This document shows positions 50,626-59,105 of a stretch of DNA of 64,000 nucleotides, in pieces. Each line of letters opens with the position of its first letter. Position 1 is the stretch's first letter. The notes under the pieces were generated by a model. The model saw nothing but the letters and a program-made list of their open reading frames with translations, had not been told where the DNA came from and made no database searches. The position numbers and the translations under genes were made by a program. This DNA comes from Streptomyces spiralis (GTDB lineage: Bacteria > Actinomycetota > Actinomycetes > Streptomycetales > Streptomycetaceae). Location of the stretch: the NCBI RefSeq assembly GCF_014654675.1, contig NZ_BNBC01000002.1:310001-374000 (forward strand), written 5' to 3'.

Positions 50626-51551
50626 CCGCCCTGCTGCTTCTGCCGCTGCTGCTGCCCCTCGCCGCGCCCGTGCTGGCCCGGCGCACGCTCGACCGGCTGG
50701 CGCCCGTGGCGGCACTGTGGGTGATCACCGTCTGCGCGCTGGTGCTCGCCGGCTGCTCGCTGGCCGCGCTGGGCGTCTTCGTCCTCACCGGCCTGCTCAA
50801 GCTGCCCGTCTTCGCCACCCTGGGCGAACTGGTGCACCCGCTGCCCACCGCTCCCGACCTGGTGGTCCTGCCGGCAGCCGTGGTATCGGTGGCGGCGCTC
50901 GCCGGGTTCGCGGGCACGTTCGGGCGCGCCACGCTCCGGGAGATACGGGCCTTCCGCAGCGCCCGCACCGAGGCCGGCCGCAGGCCCGCCGCGGGCGATC
51001 TGTGCGTCGTCGACTCCCCGCACCCGGACGCCTACGCCCTGCCCGGCCGCCCGCACCGCATCGTGGTCACCACGGCGATGCTGCGCAGCCTCGACGCCGC
51101 CGAACGCGAAGCGCTGTTCGCCCACGAGCGCGCCCACAACCGGGGCGGCCACCACTACTTCCTGGCCGCCGCCGAACTCGCCGCGCACTGCCATCCCGCG
51201 CTGCGCCCGGTGCGCGCCACCATCCGCCTCGCGGTCGAACGCGCGGCCGACGAGGCCGCCGCCGCGGCCGTCGGCGACCGCCGGCTGACCGCCCGTGCCA
51301 TCGCCCGCGCCGCCCTGGCCGGCCAGGCCACCCGCTCGGCGCGCCCGGAGTTCGCCCCCGCCGTCGCCTCCGGTCCGGTGCCGCACCGCGTGAAGGCCCT
51401 TCTCGCGGCCCCGCGTGCCGCGCGCCGGGCCGCGGCCTGGATCGCCGCGCTGCTGCTGGCCTGCACCACGGCCTCCTTCGCCGCCTCGGCGACCGGCATG
51501 CTCGACGTCCACCACAGGGTGGAGATCGCGCAGGGCGAAGAGTCCCGCTGA
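50622..51551 (+). CDS. M56-family membrane metallopeptidase (BlaR1-like, short)
   Basis: A 309-aa membrane zinc peptidase. Four hydrophobic spans (about 2-18, 28-57, 79-100 and 272-290) surround the HExxH site His168-Glu169-His172 (FAHERAHNRGGHH), with ERAADEAAAAAVGDRR supplying the third ligand. It lacks the extracellular penicillin-sensor domain of true BlaR1, as usual for actinobacterial M56 partners of BlaI. The start overlaps the blaI-like stop by 4 nt. It presumably cleaves the repressor in response to an unknown signal. Confidence 0.9.
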   Translation: MTALLLLPLLLPLAAPVLARRTLDRLAPVAALWVITVCALVLAGCSLAALGVFVLTGLLKLPVFATLGELVHPLPTAPDLVVLPAAVVSVAALAGFAGTFGRATLREIRAFRSARTEAGRRPAAGDLCVVDSPHPDAYALPGRPHRIVVTTAMLRSLDAAEREALFAHERAHNRGGHHYFLAAAELAAHCHPALRPVRATIRLAVERAADEAAAAAVGDRRLTARAIARAALAGQATRSARPEFAPAVASGPVPHRVKALLAAPRAARRAAAWIAALLLACTTASFAASATGMLDVHHRVEIAQGEESR

Positions 51552-51699
51552 AAAGGCTTCAGGCCCAGGACCGACGGAGGTCCGAACCGTCGGACCCCGT
51601 CCCGCGCACCCCCGCCGCCGCCCGCCGCGGAGCTGACTGGCGCGCGCGGGGTTTTACGTATAACCTCACCCGTCAATCGCACGTCCCCGAAAGGCCCCG

Positions 51700-52092
51700 A
51701 TGAGACGCATCGCCCTGGTCACCCTCGTTGTCGACGACTACGACGAGGCGGTCCGCTTCTACACCGAGGCCCTCGGCTTCCACCTCGTGGAGGACACCCC
51801 GCGGCCGGACGGCTCCCGCTGGGTCGTCGTGGAGCCCGGGAGTGAAGCCGCCGGCACCGGTCTGGTGCTGGCCCGTGCCAAGGGCGAGGCCCAGCAGGGC
51901 CGCGTCGGCGACCAGACCGGCGGACGCGTCGGGTTCTTCCTGCACACCGACGACTTCGCCCGCGACCACGCCCGGATGACCGCCGCCGGCGTGACCTTCC
52001 TGGAGGAGCCGCGGCACGAGCCGTACGGGACCGTCGCCGTCTTCCAGGACCTGTACGGCAACCGCTGGGACCTGCTCCAGCCCGCCGGCTGA
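51700..52092 (+). CDS. VOC-family (glyoxalase-like) protein
   Basis: A metal-binding vicinal-oxygen-chelate protein of 130 aa, two beta-alpha-beta-beta-beta modules. [20 protein letters not shown] and [16 protein letters not shown] are the module hallmarks; the final Glu of the usual NxxELxQ metal ligand is Asp here (NRWDLLQ). GAAAGG lies 7 nt before the ATG at 51700, and a TATAAC hexamer lies at about 51659. The reaction is unknown. Confidence 0.9.
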   Translation: MRRIALVTLVVDDYDEAVRFYTEALGFHLVEDTPRPDGSRWVVVEPGSEAAGTGLVLARAKGEAQQGRVGDQTGGRVGFFLHTDDFARDHARMTAAGVTFLEEPRHEPYGTVAVFQDLYGNRWDLLQPAG

Positions 52093-52138
52093 CCCTTCTG
52101 CCGCTTCCTCGAACCACCTGCCCAAGGAAAGACCCGCC

Positions 52139-53209
52139 ATGACTGCTACGCGCGTAGACACCGAAGTGATCCGCCGCCTCCCCAAGGCCGTGCTGCACGA
52201 CCACCTCGACGGCGGGCTGCGCCCCGCCACCGTCGTCGAACTCGCGGACGCGGTCGGCCACACCCTGCCCACCACCGACCCCGACGAGCTCGCCGCCTGG
52301 TACTACGAGGCCGCCAACTCCGGTGACCTGGTCCGCTACATAGCGACCTTCGAGCACACCCTGGCCGTCATGCAGTCCCGCGAAGGCCTGCTGCGCACGG
52401 CGGAGGAGTACGTCCTCGACCTCGCCGCCGACGGTGTCGTCTACGCCGAGGTGCGCTACGCCCCCGAGCTGAACACGGCCGGCGGCCTGACGATGCGCGA
52501 GGTCGTGGAGACCGTGCAGGAGGGTCTCGCCGCCGGCATGGCCAAGGCGGCCGCGGCCGGGACCCCCGTGCGCATGGGCACGCTGCTGTGCGGCATGCGC
52601 ATGTTCGACCGGGTCCGCGAGGCCGCCGACCTCGCCGTCGCCTACCGTGACGCGGGCGTCGTCGGCTTCGACATCGCCGGCGCCGAGGACGGCTTCCCGC
52701 CCGCCGACCACCTGGCCGCCTTCGAGCACCTGCGCCGCGAGAGCGTGCCGTTCACCATCCACGCCGGCGAGGCGTACGGCCTGCCCAGCATCCATCAGGC
52801 GCTCCAGGTGTGCGGTGCCCAGCGCATCGGCCACGGTGTGCGCATCACCGAGGACATCGTGGACGGCAAGCTCGGCCGCCTCGCGGGCTGGGTGCGCGAC
52901 CGCCGCGTCGCCCTGGAGATGTGCCCGACGTCCAATCTCCAGACCGGGTGCGCCACCTCGATCGCGGAGCATCCGATCACGGCCCTGAAGGACCTCGGCT
53001 TCCGCGTCACCCTCAACACCGACAACCGTCTGGTCTCCGGCACCACCATGACCCGCGAGATGTCGCTGCTGGTCGAGGAGGCGGGCTGGACGGTCGAGGA
53101 CCTGCGCACCGTCACGGTCAACGCGGTCAAGAGCGCGTTCATCCCGTTCGACGAGCGCAGGGCCCTCATCGAGGAGGTCGTCCTGCCCGGCTACGCGGCC
53201 GCGCTCTGA
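52139..53209 (+). CDS. add: Adenosine deaminase
   Basis: A purine-salvage enzyme of 356 aa converting adenosine to inosine. The zinc-binding His20 and His22 lie in [18 protein letters not shown] (catalytic Glu), RIGHGVRI and [10 protein letters not shown] complete the site. AAGGAAAG lies 7 nt before the ATG at 52139. The last 19 bases overlap the end of the convergent DinB gene. Confidence 0.94.
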   Translation: MTATRVDTEVIRRLPKAVLHDHLDGGLRPATVVELADAVGHTLPTTDPDELAAWYYEAANSGDLVRYIATFEHTLAVMQSREGLLRTAEEYVLDLAADGVVYAEVRYAPELNTAGGLTMREVVETVQEGLAAGMAKAAAAGTPVRMGTLLCGMRMFDRVREAADLAVAYRDAGVVGFDIAGAEDGFPPADHLAAFEHLRRESVPFTIHAGEAYGLPSIHQALQVCGAQRIGHGVRITEDIVDGKLGRLAGWVRDRRVALEMCPTSNLQTGCATSIAEHPITALKDLGFRVTLNTDNRLVSGTTMTREMSLLVEEAGWTVEDLRTVTVNAVKSAFIPFDERRALIEEVVLPGYAAAL

Positions 53210-53706
53210 AGCAGCCCGCGCACATAGGCGGCCTGTCCGACGTGCTGAAGATCGTCGGACAGGACGCTGACCAGACGCACGCCGAGGGTGACCGGGGGAT
53301 CCCAGCCCTCGTCCACGACGCGTTCGAGGTCCTTGGCGGTCAGGCCGCGCAGGGCCTGGAGAGTCTGCTCGTGGACGGCGTCGTAGTACCCGGTCAGCAG
53401 GTCGGCGGACTCGACGCGCACCTTCGCGACCTTCGCGGCCGTGTGCCCGTAACCGGTGTCGTGGCGCGGCAGGTCCAGGCCGAAACGCTTCTCCCAGCCC
53501 TGGGACAGCCATACCTGGTCGAGGCCGAAGGCGTCGGCGACATGGTCGTCCTGGACCCGGGTGAGATGCCAGACGAGCCAGGCGGGGGAGTTGGCGTCGG
53601 GAGCCGGACGGGCGTGCAGCTCGTCCGGTCCGAGGCCGTCGAGAACGGCATGGACTTCTTCCTGGATACGGCCGTAGCCGTCGATGAGGATGTCCTTCGC
53701 ATGCAT
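53191..53706 (-). CDS. DinB/DUF664-family protein
   Basis: A four-helix-bundle protein of 171 aa in the DinB superfamily (DUF664). The metal-type His residues are in [19 protein letters not shown] and the C-terminal [16 protein letters not shown]. The family includes mycothiol- and bacillithiol-dependent transferases, so a thiol-detoxification role is possible. The ATG at 53706 has only a weak GGTGG upstream. It overlaps the convergent adenosine deaminase gene by 19 bp. Confidence 0.9.
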   Translation of the reverse strand: MHAKDILIDGYGRIQEEVHAVLDGLGPDELHARPAPDANSPAWLVWHLTRVQDDHVADAFGLDQVWLSQGWEKRFGLDLPRHDTGYGHTAAKVAKVRVESADLLTGYYDAVHEQTLQALRGLTAKDLERVVDEGWDPPVTLGVRLVSVLSDDLQHVGQAAYVRGLLQSAAA

Positions 53707-53785
53707 GCGTCCACCATCGCGCATCGCACGCCTTGACGCGCCCGGAATCCAGCCGGTCGCCTCGGGTGCCGCGCCTCTCGATCCG

Positions 53786-54712
53786 TCAGGATCCGGCCCT
53801 GTCGGCGTCCGCCCTGTCGGCCCCGGCCCTGTCGACTCGCGATTCCAGGAGTGTGACCAGGGCGCGGGCCGCCGGGCTGGTTGCCTGCTCGGGCGGCAGC
53901 AGGACGACGGTCTCGTACGGCCGTTCACCCGTGCCCTTGAACGGCAGCGCGGTGAGCGACGGACGCTTGTGCCGGAAATGCCGGGGTACGACCGCGATGC
54001 CCAGGTTCTCGTCGACCAGATCGAGCAGACCGTGCACGTCGTTGACCTCCAGTGGCACCGTGCGGTCCACGCCCGCCGCCGAGAAGGCCGCGTCGGTGAC
54101 GCGGCGCGGACCCCAGTCCGGGTGGAAGTCGACGAAGACCTCACCGCTCACCTCCTCCGGGGTGAGCGGTGCGCCCGCCGCCGCGAACCGGTGGCCGGGA
54201 TGACACAGCACCGTCATCGGCTCGCCGGCCAGAGCCACCGAACGCAGCTGGTCGGTGTCCGCCTGGGTCCGGTAGGTGAACGCCAGGTCGAGCCGGCCCG
54301 CCGCGACCCCCTCCGCGAGCGCTCCCGAGCCCGCCTGCCGCAGCCGGATCTCCACTTCCGGATGGCGCCGCCGGAACGCGGCGAGCAGTCCCGCCACGTC
54401 CACCCCCGCGATGCACTGCTCGGTGCCCAGTGTCAGTGTGCCGCGCAGCACACCCTGCACCGCGGCCACCGCCTCGTGCGCCGCCCGGACCTGCGCCAGG
54501 ATCCGCTCCGCCTCGCCGAGCAGCGCACGCCCGGCCTCGGTGAGCGTCACCCGGCGCGTGGTGCGCACGAACAGCGGGGCCCGCAACTCCCGCTCCAGCG
54601 CCCGGATCGACGCCGACAGACCCGACTGCGACACCATCAGCCGCTCCGCCGCCCGGGTGAAGTGCTGGTCCTCGGCGACGGCGACGAAGTGCTGGAGATG
54701 GCGCAGTTCCAT
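53786..54712 (-). CDS. LysR-family transcriptional regulator
   Basis: A LysR regulator of 308 aa. The helix-turn-helix is in ELRHLQHFVAVAEDQHFTRA followed by QSGLSASIRALERELRAPLF; the effector domain starts at about 90 (LTLGTEQCIAGVDVAGLLAA). The tail is a short Asp-Arg-Ala-Gly repeat (RAGADRADADRAGS). The ATG at 54712 is the standard LysR start. It is divergent from an aldo/keto reductase gene, its likely target, with a matching operator between them. Confidence 0.94.
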   Translation of the reverse strand: MELRHLQHFVAVAEDQHFTRAAERLMVSQSGLSASIRALERELRAPLFVRTTRRVTLTEAGRALLGEAERILAQVRAAHEAVAAVQGVLRGTLTLGTEQCIAGVDVAGLLAAFRRRHPEVEIRLRQAGSGALAEGVAAGRLDLAFTYRTQADTDQLRSVALAGEPMTVLCHPGHRFAAAGAPLTPEEVSGEVFVDFHPDWGPRRVTDAAFSAAGVDRTVPLEVNDVHGLLDLVDENLGIAVVPRHFRHKRPSLTALPFKGTGERPYETVVLLPPEQATSPAARALVTLLESRVDRAGADRADADRAGS

Positions 54713-54737
54713 GATTGAGAAGACTAGTCGCTCAATC
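54713..54737. promoter_or_regulatory. LysR-type operator
   Basis: GATTGAG-N11-CTCAATC is a perfect dyad with the T-N11-A core of LysR boxes. It abuts the lysR start codon and lies about 115 nt before the divergent reductase, fitting self-repression and target control. Confidence 0.75.
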
Positions 54738-54850
54738 CCATCGGATTCTCCTGTTGGACCGCTGCCCGCGGGCGGCGCGAGAGTAGGACACCGAAGAGAC
54801 CCGAGCAGGACACCGGAAGCCTCGCCGTACCAACCCTTCATGGAGTCGCG

Positions 54851-55843
54851 TTGTACACCGCCCACCCCGACCGCTACGCCGACATGCCCTACCGGCGCAC
54901 CGGACGCAGCGGCCTCAAGCTGCCCGCGCTGTCGCTCGGCCTGTGGCACAACTTCGGCCCGGACCGCCCGGTGGAGACCCAGCGGGCCATCCTGCGCCGC
55001 GCCTTCGACCTCGGCGTCACCCACTTCGACCTGGCCAACAACTACGGCCCGCCGCCCGGCGCCGCCGAGTCCGCCCTCGGCGAGGCGCTGCGGGCGGACT
55101 TCGCGCCGTACCGCGACGAGCTGGTGATCTCCACCAAGGCCGGCTACCTCATGTGGCCCGGTCCGTACGGCGAATGGGGCTCGCGCAAGTACCTGATGTC
55201 GTCGCTGGACCAGAGCCTGAAGCGCATGGGCCTGGAGTACGTCGACATCTTCTACTCGCACCGCCCCGACCCGGAGACTCCGCTGGAGGAGACGATGGGC
55301 GCGCTGCACTCGGCGGTGCAGCAGGGCAAGGCCCTGTACGTCGGCGTCTCCAACTACTCCGCCGAGCAGACCCGTGAGGCCGCACGGATCCTCGGCGAGC
55401 TGGGCACCCCGCTGCTGATCCACCAGCCGCGCTACTCGATGCTCGACCGCCGCCCCGAGGAGGAGGGTCTCCTCGACGCGCTCGACGAGCTCCAGGTCGG
55501 GTCCATCGCCTACTCCCCGCTGGAGCAGGGCCTGCTCACCGCCCGCTACCTCGACGGCATCCCCGAGGACTCCCGGGCGGCGAGCGACAGCCCCTTCCTC
55601 AGCTCCGACGCGGTGACCGGGGAGCTCGTGGGCAGGCTGCGCACCCTGGACGAGATCGCCAAGTCCCGGGGCCAGTCGCTGGCGCAGCTGGCCCTGGCCT
55701 GGGTGCTGCGCGGCGGCCGGGTGACCTCCGCCCTCGTCGGCGCGAGCAGCCCGCAGCAGCTGGAGGACAGCGTCGCCGCGATCCGCAACCTGGACTTCGA
55801 CGCGGAGGAACTGGCCCGCATCGACGCGGTCGTCAGGCCGTGA
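54851..55843 (+). CDS. Aldo/keto reductase, YghZ/L-glyceraldehyde-3-phosphate reductase type
   Basis: An NADPH-dependent reductase of 330 aa in the AKR14 group. The tetrad is Asp and Tyr in FDLANNYGPPPG, Lys in ISTKAGY and His in YSHRPDPETP. GPYGEWGSRKYLMSSLDQSL is diagnostic of YghZ-like enzymes, which reduce methylglyoxal and L-glyceraldehyde 3-phosphate. The start is TTG at 54851 with GGAG 5 nt upstream; the nearby ATG at 54840 is out of frame. It is probably regulated by the divergent LysR. Confidence 0.9.
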   Translation: MYTAHPDRYADMPYRRTGRSGLKLPALSLGLWHNFGPDRPVETQRAILRRAFDLGVTHFDLANNYGPPPGAAESALGEALRADFAPYRDELVISTKAGYLMWPGPYGEWGSRKYLMSSLDQSLKRMGLEYVDIFYSHRPDPETPLEETMGALHSAVQQGKALYVGVSNYSAEQTREAARILGELGTPLLIHQPRYSMLDRRPEEEGLLDALDELQVGSIAYSPLEQGLLTARYLDGIPEDSRAASDSPFLSSDAVTGELVGRLRTLDEIAKSRGQSLAQLALAWVLRGGRVTSALVGASSPQQLEDSVAAIRNLDFDAEELARIDAVVRP

Positions 55844-55872
55844 GCTCGTGAGGTCGTAGGCGTCGCGTCCGT

Positions 55873-55912
55873 GAGGCGGCCGCCCACCGGTGCACCGGTG
55901 GGCGGCCGCCTC
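55873..55912. terminator. 19-bp-stem bidirectional terminator
   Basis: A perfect 19-bp GC stem (GAGGCGGCCGCCCACCGGT arm) with almost no loop lies between the reductase stop at 55843 and the SnoaL-like stop at 55950. It is the strongest hairpin in the window. Confidence 0.85.
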
Positions 55913-55949
55913 GCCGTTTCGCCCGTCCCCTCGTGCGGGCGGCACGTCC

Positions 55950-56333
55950 TCAGGCGCCGGCCGGCACCCGGTCCAGGAAGCCGAGCACGGTACGGATACG
56001 GTCCTCGCCGTCCAGGGTGATCACGTCGAAACCGGCGACCGGGGCCGAACCGTCCACCTCGCTCACCAGCTCCCAGGCGAAGCGGGCGGTGTCGTGGTGA
56101 CCGTCCACGGTGCCGGTGAGCCGGAAGACGAACCCGGGGAACTGCTGCTGCGCCGCGGTGATCAGGCCCGTGATCTGCTCGTGGCCGCTGACGTCGGCGA
56201 GCGGGTCGGTGTAGCTGCCGTCGGGGGCCCAGGCGGCCGCCACCGCCTTGCCGAGGGCCTCCGCGCCCTTGGCGTTCCAGGCCCCCAGGTAGCGGGCGGC
56301 GGCGCTCTCGTAACGGTCGGTCTGTGCGGACAT
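55950..56333 (-). CDS. SnoaL/NTF2-like fold protein
   Basis: A cone-shaped alpha+beta barrel protein of 127 aa (nuclear-transport-factor-2/SnoaL-like). Blocks: YLGAWNAKGAEALGKAVAAA, GSYTDPLADVSGHEQITGLI and FRLTGTVDGHHDTARFAWEL. GGAGG lies 10 nt before the ATG at 56333. Members include polyketide cyclases, isomerases and non-enzymatic ligand binders; no pathway here points to one. Confidence 0.85.
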   Translation of the reverse strand: MSAQTDRYESAAARYLGAWNAKGAEALGKAVAAAWAPDGSYTDPLADVSGHEQITGLITAAQQQFPGFVFRLTGTVDGHHDTARFAWELVSEVDGSAPVAGFDVITLDGEDRIRTVLGFLDRVPAGA

Positions 56334-56662
56334 GGGGAATCAGCCTCCATCGAGGGCGTCGGTACGGGGTACTGGTCGGAACCCGGATCTCCGTGGTCGG
56401 CGACCCGATGCGACAACCATGCCCGGGGCGCGGGGGAGGGCGCGATTACCGCCGGGGTAATGGTCCGCGTACCGCCGCGGTGACGTTCCGCGCTGTTTCG
56501 GCCACAGCGCGCGCTGAATATGCCAGGAGACTGGCCGGAATGTCGTGGTGACTCTGTTTCAGGAGTGAACATACTCGAAGGCCAGGGACGCATCACCGCA
56601 CAGGAGCCGCATCGGGGAAAGAGGCACGACCAGCAGGCGGACGCCGCCACGGGGGAGGAGCT
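56334..56662. other. 329-bp intergenic region with one AT-rich dyad
   Basis: A divergent promoter region. ATTACC-N5-GGTAAT at 56445-56461 is a perfect dyad and a possible operator. No convincing -35/-10 pair or small gene was found. Confidence 0.4.
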
Positions 56663-57073
56663 GTGCACGACGAATTCCTGTGCCATGTCACCGCGTACGG
56701 CGTGTGCGACGGCCGTCGTATCGGTGTACCGCTCGGCACCTACCGGGCACCCACCCTGGCCCTGGCCCTGTGGTGGCTGCGCGACCGCGCCTCCTGGATC
56801 GCCGACCGGCTCGACCCCGGCCCCGAGACCCCGTACGTGCCCTCGGGCGCGCTCGTCCCGGTGCCGGAGGACGTGCCCGACGTGCCCGGCGTCCTCCGGG
56901 CCTGGTGCGCCGACCCGGTCCGTCAGGAACTGGTGGCCGACGAGCTGGCCGGCGGACGGCTGGTGCGGATCGCGGCGGGCGACGACACCACCGAGTACGA
57001 ACTCCTCGCGGAGTCCGTGGACGCCCTCCGCATGCAGCGAACCATCCCGGCGCTGGTCCTGCCGATGGCCTGA
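56663..57073 (+). CDS. Conserved hypothetical protein
   Basis: A soluble 136-aa protein I do not recognise. It begins HDEFLCHVTAYGVCDGRRIG, has a Trp-rich helix (LALALWWLRDRASWIADRLD), a Pro-rich centre and an acidic C-terminal half (RIAAGDDTTEYELLAESVDA). GGGAGG lies 6 nt before the GTG at 56663. It is convergent with the streptophobe gene, 12 bp between stops. It is probably a Streptomyces-restricted family. Confidence 0.72.
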   Translation: MHDEFLCHVTAYGVCDGRRIGVPLGTYRAPTLALALWWLRDRASWIADRLDPGPETPYVPSGALVPVPEDVPDVPGVLRAWCADPVRQELVADELAGGRLVRIAAGDDTTEYELLAESVDALRMQRTIPALVLPMA

Positions 57074-57085
57074 CCAGGGCAGGCC

Positions 57086-58468
57086 CTAGACGTGCGGTGC
57101 GCCGCTGTGGTCGGCGGGGCCCGGCGGCGGTGGGGCGGGCAGGCCCTCGGCTGGGTGGGCGACGGGGCGGGTCGGGAGGGCGCCCAGGAAGCCGGTGACC
57201 AGCCCCCACAGCGCGGCGAGGCCGAGGGCGCCCCACAGCCGGGGCCGCAGCAGCAGCTCCCCGCTCAGGCCGCCGCCCACGTCCCCGACGCCGAGCAGCG
57301 ACAGCCCGTAGTGGGCGGAGATCCGGCCCGCGAGGCAGACCGTCAGCACCGTCAGCACCAGACCGGCCGCCATCCGCAGCGCGTGCTGCCACGGACGCAC
57401 CGGGACGGGGGTACGGGCCGCCGCGAGACGGGCGGCGCCGAGCACCAGCACCGCGTCGACGACCACCAGCCACCACACCCGGCCGTCGTGTTCGGCCAGC
57501 GAACCCAGGTCGAGCGTGGACACGTCCGGGGTGCGCAGCACCTCGTCGAGCAGATGCGGTACCGGCAGTCCGAAGGGGCCGTCCACCCGGCCGTTCCAGG
57601 CGGCACCCAGGCCGATCGTGAAGGCGAGCCAGGTCAGGTTCGGCAGCCCGAGCAGGATCAGCGCGAACGTCTGCGCCGGGTGCCCGCGCGTCCCCGCCGT
57701 CACCAGCGCGACGACCAGCCCCACGGCCACGCACGCGAGCAGCAGGGCGACCATGGCGTACGCCACCGGACGGGCCGACGCGCGAAGCCGCGCCGCCCGC
57801 GCCGGCAGCGGGACTTCGCGGGCCACGAGCAGCGCGAGCGCCAACACGCCCAGCAGCCACAGCAGCCCGAATCCGACGGTCAGCGGCACGTGGGTGGTGA
57901 AGCCGACCTCGGGCTCCGCACCGAAGAGTTCGCCGATGGCGCCGAGCACTCCGTTGCCGAGGTCGATGGCGAAGGTCTGGCGGGCGGCGAACGCGAGGCC
58001 GACCAGTGCCGCCAGCCACAGAACGGTGATCCTGGCGGCCCACCAGCCCACCTCCCTCGCCCGCACCGGGCCCCGCGAGCCTGCCGTGTCCCGTTCCCCG
58101 CTCGTCTCCCGTGCCCCCGTCGTCCGTGGCTGCCGCAGCGGGCGGAGGAAGCCGGCGCCGACGACCAGCGCGCCGACGAGGGTGACCGACAGCGGCATCA
58201 CCGTGACCCCGGCGTGCGTCTCGGCCAGCGTGCCCGCGTTGCCCGAGAGTTCCATGCTGCCCCCGACCGACGTCACCACGGTCGCCGCGACGACCCGTGG
58301 GAAGGCGTTGTCGGGCAGGTCCGCCGCCCCGGCCGCCCACAGGCCCAGAGCGGCGACCACACACATGGCGAGCAGCCCGGCCAGCACCGTGGCGAGGGCC
58401 TGCGCCCAGCCGTGGCGGGACCGGCCGTGACGGGCGGCCGGTGGAGCGGAGGGGCTCGGTGGGCTCAC
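57086..58468 (-). CDS. Streptophobe-family integral membrane protein
   Basis: A very hydrophobic 460-aa membrane protein with around nine or ten spans, matching the Streptomyces-specific streptophobe family. Typical blocks are FPRVVAATVVTSVGGSMELS, VTVMPLSVTLVGALVVGAGF, ILLGLPNLTWLAFTIGLGAA and AHYGLSLLGVGDVGGGLSG. A charged cytoplasmic loop at about 113-138 separates the first and second halves. The GTG at 58468 has a poor Shine-Dalgarno. The function is unknown. Confidence 0.85.
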   Translation of the reverse strand: MSPPSPSAPPAARHGRSRHGWAQALATVLAGLLAMCVVAALGLWAAGAADLPDNAFPRVVAATVVTSVGGSMELSGNAGTLAETHAGVTVMPLSVTLVGALVVGAGFLRPLRQPRTTGARETSGERDTAGSRGPVRAREVGWWAARITVLWLAALVGLAFAARQTFAIDLGNGVLGAIGELFGAEPEVGFTTHVPLTVGFGLLWLLGVLALALLVAREVPLPARAARLRASARPVAYAMVALLLACVAVGLVVALVTAGTRGHPAQTFALILLGLPNLTWLAFTIGLGAAWNGRVDGPFGLPVPHLLDEVLRTPDVSTLDLGSLAEHDGRVWWLVVVDAVLVLGAARLAAARTPVPVRPWQHALRMAAGLVLTVLTVCLAGRISAHYGLSLLGVGDVGGGLSGELLLRPRLWGALGLAALWGLVTGFLGALPTRPVAHPAEGLPAPPPPGPADHSGAPHV

Positions 58469-58558
58469 GCTGTCACGCTAAGCAGTACGAGGGCGGTACG
58501 CCCGTCGGGAGGTCCGTCCGCGACCGCCTGCCCGCCCCGCACGGCGCCGCCCGGCGGG

Positions 58559-58583
58559 GACTGGCGGGCGGCGCCGTGGGTAT
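58559..58583 (+). promoter_or_regulatory. Sigma-B-type promoter of the anti-sigma-like gene
   Basis: GACT-N15-GGGTAT matches GNNT-N14-16-GGGTAY with an exact -10. The start would be about 58590, 44 nt before the ATG at 58634. Confidence 0.6.
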
Positions 58584-58633
58584 CAGGACAGGTGCAGCAG
58601 CGTCCGGTCGGACCGGCCTCAAGAGAGAAACGC

Positions 58634-59089
58634 ATGATCGAGCAGTCGGACGGGGCAGTGATACCCGCTGGATACGACGTACCCGTGGAACCGCTTCGGC
58701 GGGCCACGCACTACACCGGTGAACCCGGTTGCATCGCCGACGCGCGTTCCTTCGCCGCGCACTTCATCGACCAGCTCAGGACCGAGTGGTGCGCCGTGAT
58801 CGGCCGCCGCTCCGGAGAGGCCCTGCTCCTGGTGGTGAGCGAGCTGGTCACCAACGCCGACCGGCACAGCGACGGGCCGTACATCCTGGAGTTGGAGGGG
58901 ACGGACGCCGCCGTGAGCGTGTGCGTCTACGACAGCAGCGCCGCCCTGCCGCTGCGCTTCCCCCGCGACCCCCGGCGCATCGGCCGGCACGGCCTGGAGA
59001 TCGTGCACGCGCTGGCGGCCGAGGTGACCGCGGAACGCGTCCCGGTGGGCAAGCGGGTCCGGGCCCTGGTCCACCTCGGACCCGACTGA
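58634..59089 (+). CDS. HATPase_c_2 (RsbW/anti-sigma-type) ATP-binding protein
   Basis: A GHKL-fold regulator of 151 aa. The N-box LLLVVSELVTNADRHSDGPY is intact; the glycine box is altered to RIGRHGLEIVHALA, with one Gly replaced by His. In Streptomyces this family serves as anti-sigma kinases or regulators of the SigB/SigF class. It is convergent with the SigB-family gene, 16 bp between stops, and both carry the same promoter type, so a partnership is plausible but not shown. AGAGAG lies 7 nt before the ATG at 58634. Confidence 0.85.
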   Translation: MIEQSDGAVIPAGYDVPVEPLRRATHYTGEPGCIADARSFAAHFIDQLRTEWCAVIGRRSGEALLLVVSELVTNADRHSDGPYILELEGTDAAVSVCVYDSSAALPLRFPRDPRRIGRHGLEIVHALAAEVTAERVPVGKRVRALVHLGPD

Positions 59090-59105
59090 GCCCGCGCCGG
59101 AGAGT

